Shown here: positions 50,644 through 59,149 of the stretch, one piece after another | Numbering within the stretch: position 1 is the stretch's first letter | How the letters are laid out: every line of letters starts with the position of its first letter | From: Thermocaproicibacter sp002410755 | Lineage (GTDB): Bacteria > Bacillota > Clostridia > Oscillospirales > Acutalibacteraceae | Reading direction: 5' to 3' | NCBI GenBank assembly: GCA_036839715.1 | Contig: DAITDU010000006.1 | Location: 8,137 to 72,136, forward strand | Length of the DNA: 64,000 bases | Notes under the pieces: model-generated | What the model was told of the DNA's origin: nothing | Seen by the model: only the letters and a program-made list of their open reading frames with translations | Databases searched by the model: none | Translations under genes and position numbers: made by a program

Positions 50644-51588
50644 ATGGATAAAATTGCCGTGCTGATTCCTTGCTACAACGAAGCAAAAACGATCGGGAAA
50701 GTCGTTCGGGACTACCGCTCGGCACTGCCAGACGCAACCGTCTACGTCTACGACAATAATTCATCCGACGGAACAGCGGAAATTGCAGCAGAAGCCGGTG
50801 CCATCGTGCGTTATGAGCCCCGCCAGGGCAAGGGGAATGTAATCCGAAGCATGTTTCGGGAAATTCGGGCAGATTGTTATCTGATTACCGATGGGGACGA
50901 CACTTACCCGGCTGAAAGCGCACCGAAAATGGTAAAGCTGGTTTTGGGCAGGAAAGCAGATATGGTAAATGGAGACAGATTGTCTTCCACATATTTTGAA
51001 GAAAATAAACGCCCGTTCCACAATATCGGCAACCGGGTAGTCCGCGGCCTGATTAACCACATTTTCGGTTCCCATATCCATGACGTCATGACAGGTAACC
51101 GGGCATTCAGCCCTGCTTTTGTAAGGAATTTTCCCGCATTGTCTCAGGGCTTTGAAATTGAGACGGAAATGACTGTCTTTGCCGTGGAACATAATTTTCT
51201 GATCCGCGAAACTCCGGTGAAATACCGGAACAGGCCTGCCGGGAGCTTTTCCAAACTGCATACTTATTCTGATGGCTTTAAAGTTTTGCGGATGATTTTT
51301 CGGCTGTTTCGGGAATACAAGCCATTTGCCTTTTTTGGCCTTCTTGGGACATTGTTTCTAATCGGCACCATTGCCTGCATGGTGCCTGTTTTAAGTGAAT
51401 ACTTTTCCACCGGTCTCGTCCGCCGTTTCCCCACGCTGATTGTCGGGGCAGCGCTTGGTGTCTGTGCGCTTCTTTCCTTCTTTTCCGGCGCAATCCTTGA
51501 CGTGATGATGCGCCAGAGAAAACAGACCAGCGAATTCCTTATCAATCTGAGAAATGAGGTAGACCGGCATGACAAAACGAAAGACTAG
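50644..51588 (+). CDS. GT2 glycosyltransferase with C-terminal membrane helices
   Basis: Polyprenyl-phosphate-sugar synthase type. The start at 50644 (MDKIAVLIPCYNEAKTIGKVV) follows AAAGGGGAG. The GT-A core has YDNNSSDGTAE and the DXD-like ITDGDDTYP; GFEIETEMTVFAVEHNF is the acceptor region. Two membrane helices near residues 222-250 and 262-288 anchor it. This layout fits enzymes charging undecaprenyl phosphate for wall glycosylation, which is inference. It overlaps the next gene by 20 bp. The leader holds a TTGTCTT/AAGACAA hairpin before the SD. Confidence 0.87.
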   Translation: MDKIAVLIPCYNEAKTIGKVVRDYRSALPDATVYVYDNNSSDGTAEIAAEAGAIVRYEPRQGKGNVIRSMFREIRADCYLITDGDDTYPAESAPKMVKLVLGRKADMVNGDRLSSTYFEENKRPFHNIGNRVVRGLINHIFGSHIHDVMTGNRAFSPAFVRNFPALSQGFEIETEMTVFAVEHNFLIRETPVKYRNRPAGSFSKLHTYSDGFKVLRMIFRLFREYKPFAFFGLLGTLFLIGTIACMVPVLSEYFSTGLVRRFPTLIVGAALGVCALLSFFSGAILDVMMRQRKQTSEFLINLRNEVDRHDKTKD

Positions 51589-53401
51589 CTTTCTCCGGAT
51601 TCTCTGCATCCTTGCAGTTTTCCTTTTGGACCTTGCCCTTGTCTGGAAGTTGTTCCGGTATCTTAATTTCCCAATTTATCTGCTGATACCTGCTGCATTT
51701 CTCCTTTTCCTCCTGGTTATGTATCTCGTGACACGGTATCTCGCCGCACGGAACAGAAAATCTTCGGGAGAGGGCTCCGTCCCGAAGGTGCCGGGGACTG
51801 CCTGCAGGGCGGGAATCGGCTGTGCCATCCTTTCCTGCTTCCTTTCCGCCGCGTTTGTCGTCGGCAGGGCCATTGATTCTCAAAAGCGGATTTTTTCCCC
51901 CACCAATTTTCTGTCATGGTTTGCGATTGCCGCCGCGTTCTTCCTTGCTTTCTTATGGATTACGGATGAGCTTCTTCGCCATCCTCCTATCCGTCTAAAG
52001 CCGAAGCAGTTATACAGTCAGCCAAAGCAACTCTGGATTCTTTTCAGCATCTTCTTCTTTCTAAGCTGGCTGCCCTGCCTCTTCCTTTATTATCCGGGCA
52101 GCGTTTCGCCAGACTCGCTCGCCTGTATTGTCCGTGCAATCGGGAAAGCGAGACTTTCCAACCAACAGCCGGTACTTTATACCCTGATGATGCGGCCGTT
52201 CCTGCTGGCTTCCCTTTCCACGGGAGGCGGGCTCACCTCCGGCGTTGCGCTGTTTCTTGCCGTACAGACTGCGGCAATGGCCGTTATGCTTGGCTATCTC
52301 CCTTACTGGCTGGCAAAAAAGCAGTATCCGGTGTGGACTTTGGTCTTAACAGCCATCTATTTTATTCTGAATCCCGTTTTTCCGATGTATTCTTCAACCA
52401 TGTGGAAGGACATCCCCTTCGGGGGGCTGATTTTGCTCTATGTCCTGAACGTCTGGGACATTGTGGAAAGCCGGGGAGAATGGCTGAAAAGCAGGACAAA
52501 CCTAATCTGGTTTGTCCTGCTGAACTTCTTGATTTCCTTTATGAGGAATAATGGATACTATATCATTGCAGTCACCCTGATTGTGCTGATGATTGTCCTC
52601 CGCAGGGACTGGAAACGGCTTGTCCCCTGCTTTCTTGCCGTTCTTGTTGCGGTACCGGTCATCCAAGGACCGGTCTACGATGCCTGTGGTGTTGAGCAGA
52701 GCCCATTCGCAGAATCTGTTGCCATTCCGCTCCAGCAGATTGGGTATACCGTGGCGCACAACGGGACGCTGACGCCAGCGCAGGCTGATTTTCTCAATCA
52801 ACTCCTCCCCCTCGAAGAGATGAAAAAAGCTTATACCCCGCATTCTGCAAACAATATTAAATTCCATAAGGATTTCAACAGTGGGTTCCTGGATACGCAT
52901 AAAATCGAGTTCCTGAAAGTCTGGGCTGAGATGCTTGGGCCAAATTTCAAAAGCTACTGCCGCGCTTACGGAATGCAGACCATTGGTTACTGGCATCCCG
53001 GAATAAGGAACTGGGTGCTCTATAATGGCATTGGAAAAGGTTACGGCGCTGAAAAACTTGGCTTGTTCATGAGCGATCCGCTGCACGCCGCCAGCAACCG
53101 TGCCGTCATTTCAAAGGCTTTTTCCCTTTTGCAGAACTTTCTTCCGACATTTTCCGTAGTGAATACCGGCTGCCTGTTCTGGCTGACGGTCTTTGCCGCT
53201 TTCCTGCTGGCCGTCCGCAGAAAGGGCCGTTTTGTGATTGCCCTGCTTCCACTGTTTGTCCTTTGGGGTACCCTGATGATTGCAACACCAGTCTTTTGCG
53301 AATTCCGTTATATGTTTGGGTTTGCTACTTCCATTCCCGCCGTTCTCCTTGCCGCATTTCCGGAGAAAAATCCGGAAATCCCCGTTGTCCCCGCAGATTG
53401 A
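51569..53401 (+). CDS. Large polytopic membrane protein, GT-C-like (DUF6020-like)
   Basis: A 610-residue protein with about 12 membrane helices. The block FLYYPGSVSPDSLACIVRAIG followed by SNQQPVLYTLMMRPF, and later NPVFPMYSSTMWKDIPFGGLILL, recalls DUF6020 and the first extracytoplasmic loop of GT-C glycosyltransferases, which bears acidic residues. It would transfer a sugar outside the cell from a lipid carrier. The 20-bp overlap with the GT2 gene strongly suggests a pair; no flippase (GtrA-type) lies nearby. Function is inferred. Confidence 0.8.
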   Translation: MTKRKTSFLRILCILAVFLLDLALVWKLFRYLNFPIYLLIPAAFLLFLLVMYLVTRYLAARNRKSSGEGSVPKVPGTACRAGIGCAILSCFLSAAFVVGRAIDSQKRIFSPTNFLSWFAIAAAFFLAFLWITDELLRHPPIRLKPKQLYSQPKQLWILFSIFFFLSWLPCLFLYYPGSVSPDSLACIVRAIGKARLSNQQPVLYTLMMRPFLLASLSTGGGLTSGVALFLAVQTAAMAVMLGYLPYWLAKKQYPVWTLVLTAIYFILNPVFPMYSSTMWKDIPFGGLILLYVLNVWDIVESRGEWLKSRTNLIWFVLLNFLISFMRNNGYYIIAVTLIVLMIVLRRDWKRLVPCFLAVLVAVPVIQGPVYDACGVEQSPFAESVAIPLQQIGYTVAHNGTLTPAQADFLNQLLPLEEMKKAYTPHSANNIKFHKDFNSGFLDTHKIEFLKVWAEMLGPNFKSYCRAYGMQTIGYWHPGIRNWVLYNGIGKGYGAEKLGLFMSDPLHAASNRAVISKAFSLLQNFLPTFSVVNTGCLFWLTVFAAFLLAVRRKGRFVIALLPLFVLWGTLMIATPVFCEFRYMFGFATSIPAVLLAAFPEKNPEIPVVPAD

Positions 53402-53441
53402 GGCAACGGCGTTGTCGCACGGAAAAGCTTTCCCTTATGAA

Positions 53442-53482
53442 GAAACCGTCTCCGGTTCTTTTTAGGAACCGGAGACGGTTTC
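53442..53482 (+). terminator. Long bidirectional terminator between convergent genes
   Basis: A perfect 17-bp stem (GAAACCGTCTCCGGTTC with its complement) and a 7-base loop, between the GT-C-like gene and potD. It serves both strands. Confidence 0.9.
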
Positions 53483-53486
53483 TTCG

Positions 53487-54722
53487 TTATTTTTCCGGTC
53501 TGACAGCACGTTCTCGGGGAACATAGGAAAGTTCTCTGCGGTGCTTGACCTTTTTCCAGATAACAATGAAAATGTAAAGGAGCAGAAATCCGACGAGCAC
53601 AGCAACCAGAGTTTTGGTCTCACCCGGGCCACCCATTTTGACCTGCGCCCACAGGGAGTCTACCTGAAGGTTGACATCCTCCGGAAGATTAACATAGGTT
53701 TCTGATTTCTTGATGATGCTTTCCGGCGGGTAAAAGATTGGGTTGTTGCGCATTTCCGCAGGCAGAAGTTTCTTTGCTTCGGATTCAGGGGTGGAATAGC
53801 CAACCACTTCCATATTGGCAGCGGCAACATCCGGCCGGCAAAGAAAATTGATGTATTCTTCCGCTTCCTTCTGGTGCTGGGAGCACGTTGGGATGCACAT
53901 TGCGTCTATAAAGAAATTTGTGCCTTCCTTAGTCGGGATAGCAAAGCCGATATCCGGATTATCCTTGACAAGTGTTACCGCGTCACCCGCATAGTACGGT
54001 GCAAGCCATGCCTCGCCGCTTGACATTTTGTCAAAGATTTGATCCATTACATAAGCCTGCACCAGCGGCTTCTGTTTTTCCAGCAGGGAAGCTGCTGCAT
54101 TCCATTCGCTGATATTTTTCGTATTATAGGAAAAGCCAAGAATTTTCTGTGCAATGCCGAAAGAATCACGTGGATTGTCAAACATTAAGATTTTCCCGGA
54201 GTATTTTGAATTCCAAAGGATTTTCCAACTGTTGACCGGTTCTTTCACATGTTTCTTATTATAGAAAATTCCAATAACTCCCCAGGTATATGGCACAGAA
54301 TATTCATTTTTGGAATCATATACCATGTTGCGGTAGTCTTTGTCTATATATTGAAAGTTCGGGATGTTTTTAAAATTGAGTTTTTTGACCAGTTTTTCCT
54401 GAATCAGCTTGGAAACCATATAGTCCGAGGGGAAAATTACGTCATAGTTTGCACCGCCGCCTGCCAGCTTGGAATACATGGATTCGTTATCTTCAAAGGT
54501 TGTGTAGTTCACCCGAATTCCTGTAGCTTTTGTAAATTCCGCATTGACATCCATAGAGCCATCTTCACCGGTGGAAATATATTCACCCCAGTTGTAGACA
54601 TTGATGGTAACCGGTGAAGCAGAGCCTGATGCCGTCTTCTGCCCCGAAGCAGAAAGCGGTGCCGAAGCAAAAAGGAGGAGTGCGGCGGATATCGCAGCAA
54701 AAAATTTTTTCATCCAATTCAT
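53487..54722 (-). CDS. potD: Spermidine/putrescine-binding protein with C-terminal membrane anchor
   Basis: Periplasmic-type polyamine receptor. It has a Sec signal (residues 4-25) but no lipobox Cys. The fold shows VYNWGEYISTGEDGSMDVNAEFTKATG, NYDVIFPSDYMVSKL and YSVPYTWGVIGIFYNKK, all PotD hallmarks. Residues 371-392 (LVAVLVGFLLLYIFIVIW) form a helix with a basic tail, so the protein is held by its C terminus, an unusual design. At 411 residues it is longer than the usual 350. Its ATG overlaps potC by 4 bp. Confidence 0.92.
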   Translation of the reverse strand: MNWMKKFFAAISAALLLFASAPLSASGQKTASGSASPVTINVYNWGEYISTGEDGSMDVNAEFTKATGIRVNYTTFEDNESMYSKLAGGGANYDVIFPSDYMVSKLIQEKLVKKLNFKNIPNFQYIDKDYRNMVYDSKNEYSVPYTWGVIGIFYNKKHVKEPVNSWKILWNSKYSGKILMFDNPRDSFGIAQKILGFSYNTKNISEWNAAASLLEKQKPLVQAYVMDQIFDKMSSGEAWLAPYYAGDAVTLVKDNPDIGFAIPTKEGTNFFIDAMCIPTCSQHQKEAEEYINFLCRPDVAAANMEVVGYSTPESEAKKLLPAEMRNNPIFYPPESIIKKSETYVNLPEDVNLQVDSLWAQVKMGGPGETKTLVAVLVGFLLLYIFIVIWKKVKHRRELSYVPRERAVRPEK

Positions 54723-55531
54723 GCCTCCTTCTGGAGCGTTTCGCTGCGTTTGGATTCGCGTGAAGTGCGAATATTGATAATAATAAGCAGCAAAAGGATC
54801 GTCCCAAAGAGAAGTGCAGAAAGCGCATTGATTTCAGGGCTGACGCGCTTGCGTGTCATGGAATAAATGAAAATCGGCAGCGTCTGCGTCGTGCCGCTTG
54901 TGAAGTAGCTGACAACAAAGTCATCAATGGAAAGCGTGAAAGCCATGATAAGCCCCGTAACAACACCCGGCATAATTTCCGGCAGGACGACATGAAAGAA
55001 TGCCTGCCTAGGAGTGCAGCCGAGATCTTCTGCTGCTTCGGCAAGATTCGGGTCCATCTGGCGCAGCTTCGGCATAATGGAAAGGATAACATATGGCAGG
55101 CAAAAAGTAATGTGTGCGAAAATCAGGGAAACCATTCCAAGGGCAAGATTCCCCATAAACTTTGCCGCTGCAACAAAGAGAAGCATCAGGGAAACACCTG
55201 TGACGATATCCGGGTTCATCATTGGAAAATTCGTGACATTCATTACAACTCTGCGTGCCCATTTGTTAAGGCCGTTGATGCCGATGGCCGCAGCCGTGCC
55301 GAGCACAGTAGAAACAGCAGACGCCACAACGGCAATAATCAGCGTGTTCCGCAGGGAAACCAGAAGCATCTGATCCTGAAACAGGCGTGCGTACCACCGC
55401 AGTGAAAAGCCAGACCACACAGAACGGCTCATGGTTGAAGAACCATTGAACGAAAAAATGACAAGCACAAAAATCGGGGCATACAGAAACAGGAAGAGCA
55501 GGAACATGTAAATGCGGGAGACTGCTTTCAT
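54719..55531 (-). CDS. potC: Polyamine ABC transporter permease PotC
   Basis: Permease with six helices in 270 residues. The EAA loop is DPNLAEAAEDLGCTPRQAFFHVVLPEIMPGV, which docks with PotA, and SIDDFVVSYFTSG is the typical PotC block. It overlaps potB by 4 bp and potD by 4 bp. Confidence 0.95.
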   Translation of the reverse strand: MKAVSRIYMFLLFLFLYAPIFVLVIFSFNGSSTMSRSVWSGFSLRWYARLFQDQMLLVSLRNTLIIAVVASAVSTVLGTAAAIGINGLNKWARRVVMNVTNFPMMNPDIVTGVSLMLLFVAAAKFMGNLALGMVSLIFAHITFCLPYVILSIMPKLRQMDPNLAEAAEDLGCTPRQAFFHVVLPEIMPGVVTGLIMAFTLSIDDFVVSYFTSGTTQTLPIFIYSMTRKRVSPEINALSALLFGTILLLLIIINIRTSRESKRSETLQKEA

Positions 55532-56346
55532 ACCATCATTCCCCCTTCCGCAGCACCGTTTTCGTCAAACTGGTTCATAATGCCCATGCAGATAAGAATA
55601 AGCACCATGAGAACAAGGGATATAGCGGAGCCAAGGTTCGGGTTATAGGCGCTTCCGAGGAACTGCATGTCAATCAGGTCGCCAATCAGCAGGTTGCTGC
55701 CGCCGCCGAGCATCTTTGAAATAATAAAGGTGCTGACAGACGGCACAAACACCATTGTTACACCGGATATCACACCCGGCATACTCAGCGGCAGCGTTAC
55801 ACGCAGGAAAACAGTCCGGCGGTCCGCACCAAGGTCTTCCGCCGCTTCAATGACGCTTGGATCAATTTTCGTCAACACTGAGTAAACAGGAAGAATCATA
55901 TAAGGAATATAATTGTACACCATGCCGAGCACCACTGCACCCTGCGTGTTAATCATGTGCACCGAAGGAAAGCCGCAGGCCATGAGGGCACGGTTGATGA
56001 AACCGCTGTCTTCGAGGAGCGTCATCCACGCATAGGTGCGCAGAAGGAAGTTCATCCACATGGGCAGCATGATAAGCATGATAAGCGTGTTTTGACGGCT
56101 GACACTGTGCCTGCTGATAATATAGGCAGCCGGGTAACCAACCACAAGGCTGACAACCGTAGCAACAGCGCCAAGCCAAATCGAGCGGAGAAATATGTTG
56201 GAGTATTGCCCCACTTCCTGCAGATTTTGCAGGGTAAAAGTACCGCCTTTGTCGGTAAAGGCAAAAACGACAACCAGGGCGGTCGGCACAATAATGAAAA
56301 TAATCATCCACACAAGGTAAGGATATACCGCTGCTTTTGATTTCAC
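55528..56346 (-). CDS. potB: Polyamine ABC transporter permease PotB
   Basis: Six-helix permease. I start at GTG 56346 (VKSKAAVYPYLVWM), four bases after potA ends, because this gives the short N terminus usual for PotB; an in-frame ATG at 56403 would add 19 residues and overlap potA by 53 bp, and its SD is weak in either case. The EAA loop is DPSVIEAAEDLGADRRTVFLRVTLPLSMPGV. Confidence 0.9.
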   Translation of the reverse strand: MKSKAAVYPYLVWMIIFIIVPTALVVVFAFTDKGGTFTLQNLQEVGQYSNIFLRSIWLGAVATVVSLVVGYPAAYIISRHSVSRQNTLIMLIMLPMWMNFLLRTYAWMTLLEDSGFINRALMACGFPSVHMINTQGAVVLGMVYNYIPYMILPVYSVLTKIDPSVIEAAEDLGADRRTVFLRVTLPLSMPGVISGVTMVFVPSVSTFIISKMLGGGSNLLIGDLIDMQFLGSAYNPNLGSAISLVLMVLILICMGIMNQFDENGAAEGGMMV

Positions 56347-56350
56347 TTCT

Positions 56351-57481
56351 TTATTCCGCCCCCTCTGCCTTGGGAAGAGGCTGGACATCATCCCCCATTT
56401 CATCGCTGAAAGTGCTGTAATCGCCGAATTTCCCGGAATATTCCGATTTGTGCATTACATGAATTTCATCCGGCTGGACGGAAATCCCGATTTTTTCCCC
56501 GGATTTAACATAGTCTGTTGTCTGGATCATCCACTTAAAGCCGTGGACATCCACAATCACTTCATAAAACACACCTTTAAAAGTAACATTTTGCACCATA
56601 CCGGTCAGCTTTTCATCGTCCGGCTTGCTAATATCAATATCTTCCGGACGGATCACAACGTCTACCGGTTCATTTGTCCGGAAACCCTTGTCAACGCAGC
56701 GGAACCTGCGCCCGGCAAACTCAACAAGAAAGTCTTCCCGCATTATGCCGTCCAGGATATTGCTCTCCCCAATAAAGTCCGCTACAAAAGCATTTTTCGG
56801 CTCATTGTAAATATCAAGCGGCGTACCAATCTGCTGAATTGCACCTTTGTCCATCACAACGACTTCATCGGACATGGAAAGGGCTTCCTCCTGGTCATGT
56901 GTGACAAAAAGGAAAGTAATACCTGTCTGCTTCTGAATTTTTTTGAGTTCGACCTGCATATCTTTTCTGAGTTTAAGGTCCAGTGCGCCGAGCGGTTCAT
57001 CTAACAAAAGGACTTTTGGCTCATTTGCCAGCGCGCGTGCAATGGCAACGCGCTGCTGTTGCCCGCCGGAAAGCTGGTTGACATTTCGGTATTCAAAGCC
57101 CCTAAGGTCTACCATGTCCAGCATTTTCCCGACTTTTTGCCGGATTGCACGCTCACTCTTGCCGTGGACACGCATCCCAAACGCAACATTATCGTAAACA
57201 TTCAGGTGCGGGAATAACGCATATTTTTGAAAAATCGTATTAACTTCCCGCTTATGTGGCGGCAGAGCCGTGATCCGCTTCCCGTTGAAAAAGACATCGC
57301 CGCTGTCCGGTCTGACAAACCCACCGATGATACGGAGCGTTGTTGTTTTTCCGCAGCCGGACGGGCCAAGCAGCGTTACAAACTCTCCGTCACCAATACT
57401 GAGGTTGAAACCCTTCAGCACGGGTTCGCCGTCAAACGATACGGCAATGTCTTTCAGCGAAATAATTGAGACTTTCTCCAT
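56351..57481 (-). CDS. potA: Polyamine ABC transporter ATP-binding protein PotA
   Basis: ATPase of the polyamine importer. Walker A is LLGPSGCGKTTTLR (near residue 41), signature LSGGQQQRVAIARAL, Walker B LLLDEPLGALDLKLR, then a TOBE-type C-terminal domain from about residue 240. I start at ATG 57481 (MEKVSIISLKDIAV); a TTG ten codons earlier has no SD. The SD is GGGGG within a 9-bp stretch that could pair with an upstream segment of the leader. Confidence 0.95.
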   Translation of the reverse strand: MEKVSIISLKDIAVSFDGEPVLKGFNLSIGDGEFVTLLGPSGCGKTTTLRIIGGFVRPDSGDVFFNGKRITALPPHKREVNTIFQKYALFPHLNVYDNVAFGMRVHGKSERAIRQKVGKMLDMVDLRGFEYRNVNQLSGGQQQRVAIARALANEPKVLLLDEPLGALDLKLRKDMQVELKKIQKQTGITFLFVTHDQEEALSMSDEVVVMDKGAIQQIGTPLDIYNEPKNAFVADFIGESNILDGIMREDFLVEFAGRRFRCVDKGFRTNEPVDVVIRPEDIDISKPDDEKLTGMVQNVTFKGVFYEVIVDVHGFKWMIQTTDYVKSGEKIGISVQPDEIHVMHKSEYSGKFGDYSTFSDEMGDDVQPLPKAEGAE

Positions 57482-57682
57482 TTCTGGTGCATCCCCCTTT
57501 GCGGTAATCAAATAAGCTGCGTCAGCTTTTCAGCCGAACACATTTCCGGCCGCGCATCTCTCAGGCTGCCCTCCGCAAAGGATTTTTCGCAGTTTGTAGA
57601 ACCTGCGGCAGCCGCGCCGCCCGGATGGGGAGCCGGCACCTGACTTGAGGGGGTCTCCGGCTTCCAAAGATGCATACGCAAC
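57482..57682 (-). promoter_or_regulatory. Long structured 5' leader of potABCD
   Basis: About 200 bases between promoter and potA. On the minus strand GGAAGCCGG (57665-57657) pairs with CCGGCTCC (57636-57629, one bulge), a GCGGC/GCCGC pair follows, and CCTTTGCGG (57583-57575) is exactly complementary to CCGCAAAGG (57505-57497), the start of the SD region. The arrangement could hide the SD. I cannot match it to a known riboswitch by eye. Confidence 0.6.
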
Positions 57683-57689
57683 ATATCAC

Positions 57690-57718
57690 ATGATATCCAG
57701 AATCCTGCCCCATGTCAA
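57690..57718 (-). promoter_or_regulatory. Sigma-A promoter of potABCD with an upstream inverted repeat
   Basis: Minus strand TTGACA (57718-57713), 17-bp spacer, TATCAT (57695-57690). A perfect 7-4-7 inverted repeat, TTCTGAA-ATAA-TTCAGAA, lies at 57734-57751, upstream of the -35. Confidence 0.8.
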
Positions 57719-57890
57719 TCTTTTTTGAAAATTTTCTGAAATAATTCAGAATATCTCTATCTATGCTTTGTTTTGCTCCCGTAAGCTCTGTTTTTCATTA
57801 TTTTATATCTGCAATTTCCTGCTTTTCCTGAATCTGTCACTTTTAAAAAATGAGTAGATGGAGACGATACTTTTCGGGAGGTGACAGTCT

Positions 57891-58076
57891 GTGGAATATC
57901 CTTATCTGGGAGTTTATCCTAACTTTCTTGCGTCTTCGTCTTATGCTTTCAATGACACAACTGAGAGGGATTTTCTGAATTTTCCCGAGGAAACACAGCT
58001 TGAGCTTCTCAGGCGAGGTGGCGATTCCAACAATGAGCTTCGCCGGAAAATAGCGGAGCTGCGAAAGAAAGAATAA
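57891..58076 (+). CDS. Small unknown protein, GTG start
   Basis: A 61-residue protein beginning MEYPYLGVYPNFLASSS, starting at GTG with GGGAGGTGA six bases upstream, the strongest reason to call it a gene. The second half is polar and helical (FPEETQLELLRRGGDSNNEL, then a Lys/Glu-rich end). No signal or membrane helix. The convergent small gene at 58285 is separated by a bidirectional terminator. Confidence 0.65.
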   Translation: MEYPYLGVYPNFLASSSYAFNDTTERDFLNFPEETQLELLRRGGDSNNELRRKIAELRKKE

Positions 58077-58245
58077 TGGCTGCTGCACATTTGTTCACGG
58101 ATTCTTCTCATTCTTTTCAAAAAGGGTCCATGCGGAGTTCACAATTAAGCGGTATCATTACGTCAGACAGCAAATCCCCCATATAACGATTGTAAGAGTC
58201 TCTGATATTCTTTCTTCTCTTTTTTAAAGAATCCTACCCAAGCGG

Positions 58246-58275
58246 AAAAGGCCGCCCGGTTTCGGGTGGCCTTTT
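58246..58275 (+). terminator. Bidirectional terminator between two small convergent genes
   Basis: AAAAGGCCGCCCG pairs with CGGGTGGCCTTTT (one G-U pair) around GTTT, giving TTTT on either strand. Confidence 0.85.
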
Positions 58276-58284
58276 CTTATTGGT

Positions 58285-58464
58285 TCAGTTAGGCGGAACG
58301 GTTCCGGGACGTTCCGGTACACTGTCGTCGCTGATAAGAAGATAAGGCGGTGTATCACAGTAGGCCCGAAACGTATAGCGGTAGAGTTCCAGATTTGGAA
58401 ATTCATCTTGCCCATCGTCCGGAATCCTGTCGTAGTCGTCAGGGGAATCATAGCGATCCGTCAT
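58285..58464 (-). CDS. Small acidic protein, unknown function
   Basis: A 59-residue protein (MTDRYDSPDDYDRIPDDG at its N terminus) read on the minus strand, ending VPERPGTVPPN. AAAGGAGG lies about eight bases before the ATG, and a terminator follows. The sequence is Asp/Tyr/Pro-rich, with a central YRYTFRAYCDTPPYLL patch. No family recognised. Confidence 0.62.
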   Translation of the reverse strand: MTDRYDSPDDYDRIPDDGQDEFPNLELYRYTFRAYCDTPPYLLISDDSVPERPGTVPPN

Positions 58465-58536
58465 CGTACCACCCTCCTTTCCCGGACATATTCTACGGAG
58501 GGCAGCCGCTTATTATGCAGCAGAAACATGCCAAAA

Positions 58537-58576
58537 GAAGGCGCTCCGCAGGAACGTTTACCTGTGGAGCGCCTTC
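58537..58576 (-). terminator. Terminator of the EIIA-mupG-murP operon
   Basis: A 16-bp stem (GAAGGCGCTCCGCAGG with CCTGTGGAGCGCCTTC, one G-U pair) with an 8-base loop, followed on the minus strand by TTTT. Confidence 0.85.
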
Positions 58577-58596
58577 TGCCTTAACAGAGATGAACA

Positions 58597-59094
58597 TTAA
58601 TTATTTTTTGAAAATTCCATCAAAACTGTCCTGCCTGCCGCAGCCGTACCGGAAGCAAACGTCAGCCTTTTGACAAAATCCATGTTTGTAATAACACATG
58701 GTGTCACAGGGTCAAAGCCACTCGCGCGGATGGCATCAACATCCATGTCAATCAGTGGATCACCGGCATTAACATGTTGCCCGTTCTTCACATGGCAGAC
58801 AAAACCTTTCCCGTTCAGCTTTACGGTATCAATCCCTAAATGAATCAGGATTTCCAGCCCGTTGTCCCCTTCCAGACACACTGCATGAAGGGTATCTGCA
58901 ATCTCGACAACCGTTCCGGAAACCGGCGCCACAACCTGGTTTTTCATCGGAATTACGGCCGCACCGTCTCCCAGCACTTTCCCCGCGAAAACAGGGTCCT
59001 TGACTTCTGAAATTGGAATAATCCTGCCGGTAGATGGTGACAAAACAGCGTTTTCCGGAATTGGTACCGCTTCATTTCTATGGAATAAGCCCAT
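58597..59094 (-). CDS. PTS glucose-type EIIA component
   Basis: Cytosolic phosphocarrier passing phosphate from HPr to EIIB. The start at 59094 (MGLFHRNEAVPIPENA) has AAGGA upstream. PSTGRIIPISEVKDPVFAGKVLGDG and VVAPVSGTVVEI match the Crr/EIIA-Glc domain; the phosphorylated His is in EILIHLGIDTVKLNG. Its 165 residues are standard. It follows mupG by 55 bp and probably serves MurP, which lacks its own EIIA. Confidence 0.94.
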   Translation of the reverse strand: MGLFHRNEAVPIPENAVLSPSTGRIIPISEVKDPVFAGKVLGDGAAVIPMKNQVVAPVSGTVVEIADTLHAVCLEGDNGLEILIHLGIDTVKLNGKGFVCHVKNGQHVNAGDPLIDMDVDAIRASGFDPVTPCVITNMDFVKRLTFASGTAAAGRTVLMEFSKNN

Positions 59095-59149
59095 TTTTGC
59101 AGATTTCCTTCCTGTTTTAGTATATCTGGATAAATAGTATCCTGCCCAG

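Noticed and set aside
57482..57690. pot leader as a known riboswitch (ykkC/guanidine, TPP, T-box)
   Set aside because: None of the conserved core sequences I know for these classes is present; only generic pairing is seen.
58350..58673. 107-codon plus-strand frame over the small acidic gene
   Set aside because: Antisense to a gene with a strong SD and across a terminator hairpin; no SD of its own.
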